A DNA stretch of 64,000 bases from Ignatzschineria cameli. Lineage in GTDB: Bacteria > Pseudomonadota > Gammaproteobacteria > Cardiobacteriales > Wohlfahrtiimonadaceae. Made by a program: the position numbers and the translations under genes. Position 1 is the first letter of the stretch, and every line of letters starts with the position of its first letter. The stretch spans positions 1-64,000 of the forward strand of contig NZ_QEWW01000003.1 of NCBI RefSeq assembly GCF_003121895.1. Reading direction: 5' to 3'. Shown piece by piece: positions 59,007-64,000 of this stretch. Under the pieces are notes generated by a model. That model was given only the letters and a program-made list of their open reading frames with translations. It made no database searches and had not been told where the DNA came from.

Positions 59007-60656
59007 ATGAAAGATAAAGACTTTATAAGAAGTATAGAGGAGCTAGCAAATTCCCTTCGTGAGCAGATAGAAGCTGAAGTTGATGGATTTGATATTGATG
59101 AAGTAGCTAAAACTGAACGTATCAAAAAAGTATTTAATAAAGAAACGGGATATCGTTTTTTTTTAGAAACTTATTTCCCTCATGTAATTCGTGATGATTC
59201 CCGTGCAGAACTTCATCTTTGGTTATTTGATGAAATCCCTAAAATTGTCTTAAGTGAAGAATCTACAAACTTAGGAGTAGCTGCTCCTCGTGGTGAAGCA
59301 AAAACAACATACATTACGCATATTTTCAATCTTTGGACAGTAGTAACAGGTTATAAACACTTTAATGTGATAATCTCCGACACATTTGAACAAGCATCAA
59401 TGTTCTTAGAACTGACAAAAGCAGATTTGCTCTTTAACCCAAGATTAAGAAGTGATTTTCCAGAAGTCACTGGAAAAGGAAGCACTTGGCGTATTGGACA
59501 GATCATTACTCGTAATAACGTTAAAATTCAATCGCTCGGAATGGGAGAAAATATCCGAGGATTGCGTCACGGTAGTTATCGTCCAGAGTTAGTTTTTATT
59601 GACGACTTAGAGAATGATGATAACGTTAGAAAGAAAGAACAACGAGATAAAGGTGAAGCTTATATCGATAGCGCTGTTAAAGGGCTTGCAGAAGTTGGTG
59701 CAAAATTTGATATGATTTTTGCTGGTACAATTTTGCATTATGATTCTGTACTAATGAGAAAGCTACGTAATGCCTTCTGGGTATCGAAGATTTTCAAATC
59801 AATTATTCAATTTCCTGATAATTTAAAGTTATGGGAAGAATGGGAGGCTATGCAACCCCACGGAATTATTGATAATGACCTTAAAAGAGAAAATGCAGAA
59901 AAAGCCAGACAATTCTATCTTGATAATAAAAAAGAGATGGATAAAGGTGCAATTTTAAGCTGGAGTAGACGAAGTCTATATTCAATGATGCAATATAGAG
60001 CGGAATCACCAGAACAGTTTAATAGAGAACAACTTAATGAAGCAACAAATAAAGATGCAACTTTTAATGAGTCAATTCAATATTGGAGTGAATTACCGCC
60101 AAAAGAAAGATTAGTCTATTTTGGAGCAGTAGACCCAGCGATGGGAATAAGATCTACAAATTGCCCGAGCGTAATATTAATCGGAGCAAAAGATAGAAAA
60201 GAAGGGAAAGTTTATATTATTTCTGCTGATATTCAACGTCGTGTTCCTGATAAGCTTTTAAATGATATTATCGAACATCAGCGCATTTATAAAACAATTG
60301 GTTTTGGTTTTGAGTCTGTATTGTTTCAAGAATACTTAAGAACACAATTAGTAAAAATCTCTGCAAAGAAAGGAGTACCTGTTCCTGCTATTCCTGTTAC
60401 CCAGAAAGATGACAAAATACTTAGAATCCAGTCAATACAGCCTCATATGATGAATGGATTGATTCTTATACATCAATCACAAAAAACTTTAATAAATCAG
60501 CTGTTACATTTTCCTGATGGTGATATAGATGGACCTGATACGATAGAAATGCTTTGGCGTATTGCAACAAAATTTTCTCAGGAATGGGAATATGAACCTG
60601 TAGATAATAATTATAAAATTGATCCTGATGATGATAATGCTTGGTTTGGTCGTTAA
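59007..60656 (+). CDS. Large terminase subunit
   Basis: ATPase-nuclease motor that packages DNA into the head. The 549 residues have Walker A-like GVAAPRGEAKTTYITH (about 90-105), Walker B ELVFIDDLENDD (about 197-208), and an RNase H-like nuclease with AVDPAMGIRS around residue 377. Unlike its neighbours the gene is A+T-rich with many AAA/GAA/ATT codons, continuing to 61288. A segmental exchange from another phage is likely. Confidence 0.9.
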   Translation: MKDKDFIRSIEELANSLREQIEAEVDGFDIDEVAKTERIKKVFNKETGYRFFLETYFPHVIRDDSRAELHLWLFDEIPKIVLSEESTNLGVAAPRGEAKTTYITHIFNLWTVVTGYKHFNVIISDTFEQASMFLELTKADLLFNPRLRSDFPEVTGKGSTWRIGQIITRNNVKIQSLGMGENIRGLRHGSYRPELVFIDDLENDDNVRKKEQRDKGEAYIDSAVKGLAEVGAKFDMIFAGTILHYDSVLMRKLRNAFWVSKIFKSIIQFPDNLKLWEEWEAMQPHGIIDNDLKRENAEKARQFYLDNKKEMDKGAILSWSRRSLYSMMQYRAESPEQFNREQLNEATNKDATFNESIQYWSELPPKERLVYFGAVDPAMGIRSTNCPSVILIGAKDRKEGKVYIISADIQRRVPDKLLNDIIEHQRIYKTIGFGFESVLFQEYLRTQLVKISAKKGVPVPAIPVTQKDDKILRIQSIQPHMMNGLILIHQSQKTLINQLLHFPDGDIDGPDTIEMLWRIATKFSQEWEYEPVDNNYKIDPDDDNAWFGR

Positions 60657-60747
60657 GTCAAAATTATTACTAATAACATTGATTTTATAATTTTTATCCC
60701 CATATTAAAAACGCTATTCAATTATTTTATATGGAGGAATTATTAGT

Positions 60748-61047
60748 ATGAATGATATTGATTTTTATATAACAAATGTTTCATATGTTGATAATGTTAT
60801 TGATAGTGTAAAAATACGATTAAGACTGGAACCATTTACGGGGGAAAGTAAAATTGGCACTCCTAGAACTGTTTCAAGGGACTTTATTTATGATCTGTTG
60901 AGAACGGGAAAATTAAATATTTATACAGGAATTAAAACTCAGTCGGGTTACAGAGCTGGTGAGAAAGTAGTTTTATATGATGAGTTTATTACTACAGTAA
61001 GTAATAAATCTAAAAAAGATAATTTAGAAAATCTTCCTAAATTTTAA
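60748..61047 (+). CDS. DUF3892-like small protein
   Basis: 99 residues: DFYITNVSYVDNVIDSVKIR, VSRDFIYDLLRTGKLNIYT and a C-terminal DNLENLPKF. This fits DUF3892, whose members end in a DNLxxLPxF pattern; function unknown. It sits between terminase and portal in an A+T-rich insert not typical of the Mu order, with its own GGAGG. Confidence 0.7.
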   Translation: MNDIDFYITNVSYVDNVIDSVKIRLRLEPFTGESKIGTPRTVSRDFIYDLLRTGKLNIYTGIKTQSGYRAGEKVVLYDEFITTVSNKSKKDNLENLPKF

Positions 61048-61063
61048 TCGAGGAGCTTAATTA

Positions 61064-61288
61064 ATGACTAAAAGACTTACTAGACGCTATGAAATGGTTG
61101 ATACAAAGGCCTTAGAAGATGCTTTAACCGTTATTGTTAGCAATATTGAAAATTCTTTGTTAGCACATGGTGCTGAGCCGGGAAAAGATTATACTTATAT
61201 GGATTTATATAAGCTAGCTATGGAATACTTAATTGCTATAAAACAAGATCCTGAATGTAAGATGGCGACAGAATATACTTTAGGATAA
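61064..61288 (+). CDS. Small prophage protein, unknown
   Basis: 74 residues, mostly helical (LEDALTVIVSNIENSLLAHG, YKLAMEYLIAIKQDPE). It follows the DUF3892 gene by 16 bp with GAGGAG upstream. It is A+T-rich. No family recognised. The two genes form a cargo-like pair between terminase and portal. Confidence 0.6.
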   Translation: MTKRLTRRYEMVDTKALEDALTVIVSNIENSLLAHGAEPGKDYTYMDLYKLAMEYLIAIKQDPECKMATEYTLG

Positions 61289-61325
61289 CCCCTGAACCCC
61301 ATCACCCTCACACGGTGAACTGAAG

Positions 61326-61357
61326 AGCCTACATTACCGCTAATGTAGGCTTTTTTT
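61326..61357 (+). terminator. Terminator before the portal gene
   Basis: GCCTACATTA-CCGC-TAATGTAGGC with 10 perfect pairs, followed by seven T. The preceding bases (CCTGAACCCCATCACCCTCA) resemble those before the endolysin hairpin (CCTGAAACCTAACACCCTCA). Confidence 0.85.
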
Positions 61358-61369
61358 GTGGGGAGAATA

Positions 61370-63052
61370 ATGAACATCTTTAAACGAGGTTTAAACGCAC
61401 TTTCAAGTGCCGTTAAAGCAGCTTTAAAACCGAATAAAACACAGGTGGATGATCTCGATCGGGATCAGATGCCCACCTATTATGAGAGCAATGCGCGGAC
61501 GATAACGCCGGTACAGTTAAAGCGCTTGTTGGATGATGCGGATAAGGGCGATATCAGCGCGATGCATGCACTCTTTTTTGAGATGGAAGAGCAAGATGGA
61601 CATATCTTTGCGGAGATGCAAAAGCGCCGTAATGCGATTCTCACTTTAGAATGGAGCATTAAAAGCGTTAAGAATCCAACGCCGGCAGAAGAGAAACAAG
61701 CCGAGTTTATCCGGGATTACTTGGAGAACATCTCCAATATTGATTCTTTACTACTCGATCTCTCAGATGGAATCGGTGCCGGATTCTCTGCGATTGCGAT
61801 GACCTGGGATTACTCCGATGGGAAACTGCTCCCCTATAAGTTCGATTGGGAACCGCAATCCCATTTTAAATATGATATCCAAACTAATGAGTTTCGCCTC
61901 TTAACTCCGGGTAACTTCGAAGGGGAAGATTTATGGCCTGATACGTGGATTATCCACCGTCACAAAGTGAAATCAGGCGCGCAAGCACGTTCCGGCCTCT
62001 TTAGAGTATTAGCTTGGATATTTGCGCTGAAGAATTTCTCAGTCTTAGACTTTGCCGAGTTCTTAGAGCTCTACGGGCTTCCGATCCGAATTGGTAAATA
62101 CCCAGAGGGTACGACTCAAGCGAACCGCCGTATTCTCTTAAATGCTTTGGCATCCATTGGCCATAATGCCGCCGGGATTATGCCGGAGTCGATGAATGTG
62201 GAATTAATCAATGCGGCACTTGGATCAGAAGATCCTTATCTTGCCATGATTGAGCTTTGTGAAAAGTGGATTTCAAAAATCATTCTAGGTGGAACACTCA
62301 CAAGCCAAGCAGATGGCAAGACCTCAACAAATGCTCTAGGGAATGTTCATAATGAAGTGCGCCACGATATCTTGATTAGTGATGCTAAGCAGATTGCACA
62401 GACAATCACTATGCAACTTATCGGACCAGTCCTACAGAAGAACTTCCCGGATGTAAACCTAGGTCGTTTGCCGTATTTTGAGTTTGATACACGGGAGAAG
62501 AAAGATCTTTCCCTTGTTGTCCAAACATTCGATCAAGCCCGAAATATTGCACCAATAAAAGCCGATGAATTTTACGAGCAAACAGGATTTAGTAAGCCTT
62601 CAGAAGATGATGAGGTATTGCAAGCAAGTCATACCGCGCCAGCATCGCCTTTCTTTATGAGTCAGCAACCTCCTAATAATGCTCTTCTTCATACATATTT
62701 GCCCGGCAATCAGAAATGCTCTTGCTGTTCGACGCATACTGTGGCTCTCAGTCAGAATCCGCCTCTTGATGATGAGGCAACCAGTGCGATCGAATCACAA
62801 GAGGAGCTCGATAGCGCTGTCCGTGGCTTACCGAGTAAATATACTCAGAGCTATGATTCAGTCGTTCGGAAAGCCGTGGCAAAGCTGAAAGAAGCAAAGA
62901 GCTATGAAGAAGCAGAATCGATGCTTGAAACAATGATGGAAGAGATGAACCAAGATACCCAATTTAATGAAGCGATGAGCCAGGCTTTGTTGGTGGCGGA
63001 TATCGCCGGGATCTTAAGTGTTGATAAAGAGAGTGAGATCAGTGATGAGTAA
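61370..63052 (+). CDS. Portal protein (Mu gp29, DUF935)
   Basis: Portal vertex of the capsid through which DNA passes. Start ATG 61370 (MNIFKRGLNALSSA) has GGGGAG five bases upstream; the frame is open 12 bases more. The 560 residues show DUF935 features: ALFFEMEEQDGHIFAEMQKR, FDWEPQSHFKYD, WIIHRHKVKSGAQARSGLFR, and EFLELYGLPIRIGKYPEG. A Cys cluster NQKCSCCSTHT near residue 460 is typical of the family too. Confidence 0.9.
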   Translation: MNIFKRGLNALSSAVKAALKPNKTQVDDLDRDQMPTYYESNARTITPVQLKRLLDDADKGDISAMHALFFEMEEQDGHIFAEMQKRRNAILTLEWSIKSVKNPTPAEEKQAEFIRDYLENISNIDSLLLDLSDGIGAGFSAIAMTWDYSDGKLLPYKFDWEPQSHFKYDIQTNEFRLLTPGNFEGEDLWPDTWIIHRHKVKSGAQARSGLFRVLAWIFALKNFSVLDFAEFLELYGLPIRIGKYPEGTTQANRRILLNALASIGHNAAGIMPESMNVELINAALGSEDPYLAMIELCEKWISKIILGGTLTSQADGKTSTNALGNVHNEVRHDILISDAKQIAQTITMQLIGPVLQKNFPDVNLGRLPYFEFDTREKKDLSLVVQTFDQARNIAPIKADEFYEQTGFSKPSEDDEVLQASHTAPASPFFMSQQPPNNALLHTYLPGNQKCSCCSTHTVALSQNPPLDDEATSAIESQEELDSAVRGLPSKYTQSYDSVVRKAVAKLKEAKSYEEAESMLETMMEEMNQDTQFNEAMSQALLVADIAGILSVDKESEISDE

Positions 63053-64000
63053 GAGAATTAATTTGGGGTTTGCGCTCAATCTCCCAAACAAGCGCGCGAT
63101 TGATTACTTTACAAGAAAGAAGGTATTACCTTCAGATGAAATGGTAGCACTCGGCGAAAGTATGCATGCTAAAGCGTTTACATTGAAGAATATTAACAAT
63201 ATTAATCTGCTTCAAGATTTTAAAGATAGCCTGGATGAAGCGATTAAAAGTGGTAAAGGATTTAATGCATGGCGTGATGATATTCTCAATCAAACCAAAA
63301 AGCGTGGCTGGATTAATGATGGTGATGTTGTGAATCCAGACACTGGCGAGATTCTAGCCCCGCATCGCATCGGTACGATCTTCAATACCAATATGAATTC
63401 AGCCTATCAGACGGCGCGTTATCAAAGACAGCTTGATAATGCGATGGCTATGCCGTACTGGGAATATGTATCGGTCAATGACGATAAGACAAGAGCAAGC
63501 CATGCCGCGCTGAACGGTGTCATTAAACGCTATGATGACCCATTCTGGCAGACATTCTATCCCCCAATCGATTATCGTTGTCGCTGTACCGTAATTGCAC
63601 GTTCTGAGTATTACGCACAAAAGCGCGGGATTGAAACAAATAGTGCTGAAGTGCATGAAGATAAAGAAGGTCGCCAATATTTCGATCGTGCCGGCACAAA
63701 AGTCTACCCTGGCAAAGACTTTGGCTATAACGTCCATCGCCACGGTTATCGGCCAAACTTAGATCAGTATGATCCTAAGATTGCTAATCAATTTGCGGTT
63801 CAAGAGATGAGTGGCCCGGAGTTCAAAATGCAGTATGAACGATTACAAGGTGAATATATCGCCGAGCGTAAAAGGCTTGGTCTATCAGACAGTGAGAAAA
63901 TCGATAGAAAGTCACTTAATGAGTTTAGAAACAGTCGGCGTTATCAATTGAACTTTACGGCGGGCGTAATTAATCATGAAGTTGGTTTTGATTCTAAAAC
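63045..64000 (+). CDS. Phage Mu F-like head morphogenesis protein (gp30), partial
   Basis: Starts at ATG 63045, overlapping the portal gene by 8 bp, and stays open to the right edge (318 codons seen). It starts MSKRINLGFALNLPNKRAID and carries the Mu F-like signature: TIFNTNMNSAYQTARYQRQ, DDKTRASHAALNGVI and PPIDYRCRCTVIAR. Such proteins take part in capsid assembly. Confidence 0.88.
   Translation, partial: MSKRINLGFALNLPNKRAIDYFTRKKVLPSDEMVALGESMHAKAFTLKNINNINLLQDFKDSLDEAIKSGKGFNAWRDDILNQTKKRGWINDGDVVNPDTGEILAPHRIGTIFNTNMNSAYQTARYQRQLDNAMAMPYWEYVSVNDDKTRASHAALNGVIKRYDDPFWQTFYPPIDYRCRCTVIARSEYYAQKRGIETNSAEVHEDKEGRQYFDRAGTKVYPGKDFGYNVHRHGYRPNLDQYDPKIANQFAVQEMSGPEFKMQYERLQGEYIAERKRLGLSDSEKIDRKSLNEFRNSRRYQLNFTAGVINHEVGFDSK

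Larger units (their letters stand above)
50086..64000. mobile_element. Mu-like transposable prophage, left part
   Basis: Gene order repressor (leftward), Ner, MuA, MuB, GemA, Mor-like regulator, endolysin and spanins, gp25-like, gp27-like, terminase, portal and F-like protein follows the Mu plan. The right end is outside the window. The left end is not located: it lies after repeat locus E and before the repressor terminator at 50470. I could not identify MuA end sites with confidence. Confidence 0.93.

Overview
The window looks like a chromosome segment of a gammaproteobacterium of moderate G+C. The fabH-plsX-rpmF-yceD cluster, separate UbiH and UbiI hydroxylases, glyS-gmhB-plsC-rsmD and a Mu-like prophage fit that class. 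A relative of Ignatzschineria/Wohlfahrtiimonas (Cardiobacteriales) is my guess from gene content; it is not proven by anything in the window.

Layout. Positions 1-29,300 are mostly housekeeping: a leftward fatty-acid/phospholipid/L32 operon (fabH, plsX, rpmF, yceD), moaC, a YcgN-like Cys-cluster protein, a YihY membrane protein, a HIT protein, a leftward zapA/ubiI/ubiH/map run, dcd, apbC, tsaE, a MATE pump, uvrC, an ACT-domain protein, an AsnO/AsnB-like amidotransferase with a degenerate glutaminase site, an A-type Fe-S carrier, a BioC-like methyltransferase, wzz, coaD and queG. An Abi-family (HEPN-type) gene sits just behind queG and is flanked by two copies of the queG 3' end. Positions 29,600-45,250 form an A+T-rich surface-polysaccharide locus: Wzx flippase, Wzy-like polymerase, five glycosyltransferases, a DegT-type aminotransferase, an initiating sugar transferase, a WbpM/FlaA1-type 4,6-dehydratase and an O-antigen ligase. 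A small decaying island (winged-helix gene, broken gene, IS3 remnant) lies inside it. Positions 45,450-49,800 hold glyS (without glyQ), gmhB, plsC and rsmD. From somewhere after about 50,090 to the right edge is the left part of a Mu-like prophage: LexA-type repressor, Ner, MuA, MuB, GemA, a Mor-like regulator, a lysis cassette, gp25- and gp27-like proteins, terminase, portal and an F-like head protein that runs off the window.

Three kinds of structure are not explained by genes. First, a family of roughly 180-320 bp intergenic repeats occurs at five loci with 13 cores, all on the + strand, built from several inverted repeats whose stem sequences differ between copies but mostly keep pairing. 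Second, short 11-16 bp tandem repeats occupy many intergenic gaps and, as 12-bp units, also expand the N-terminus of UvrC; UbiH and TsaE carry similar low-complexity additions. Third, regulatory hairpins occur: a candidate small RNA ahead of the abi gene, operator palindromes at the prophage switch, and related terminator-like hairpins abutting the endolysin and portal genes.

Functionally, the envelope theme dominates the left and middle of the window (acyl chains, ubiquinone, LPS heptose, O-antigen and its chain length), and mobile DNA dominates the right.
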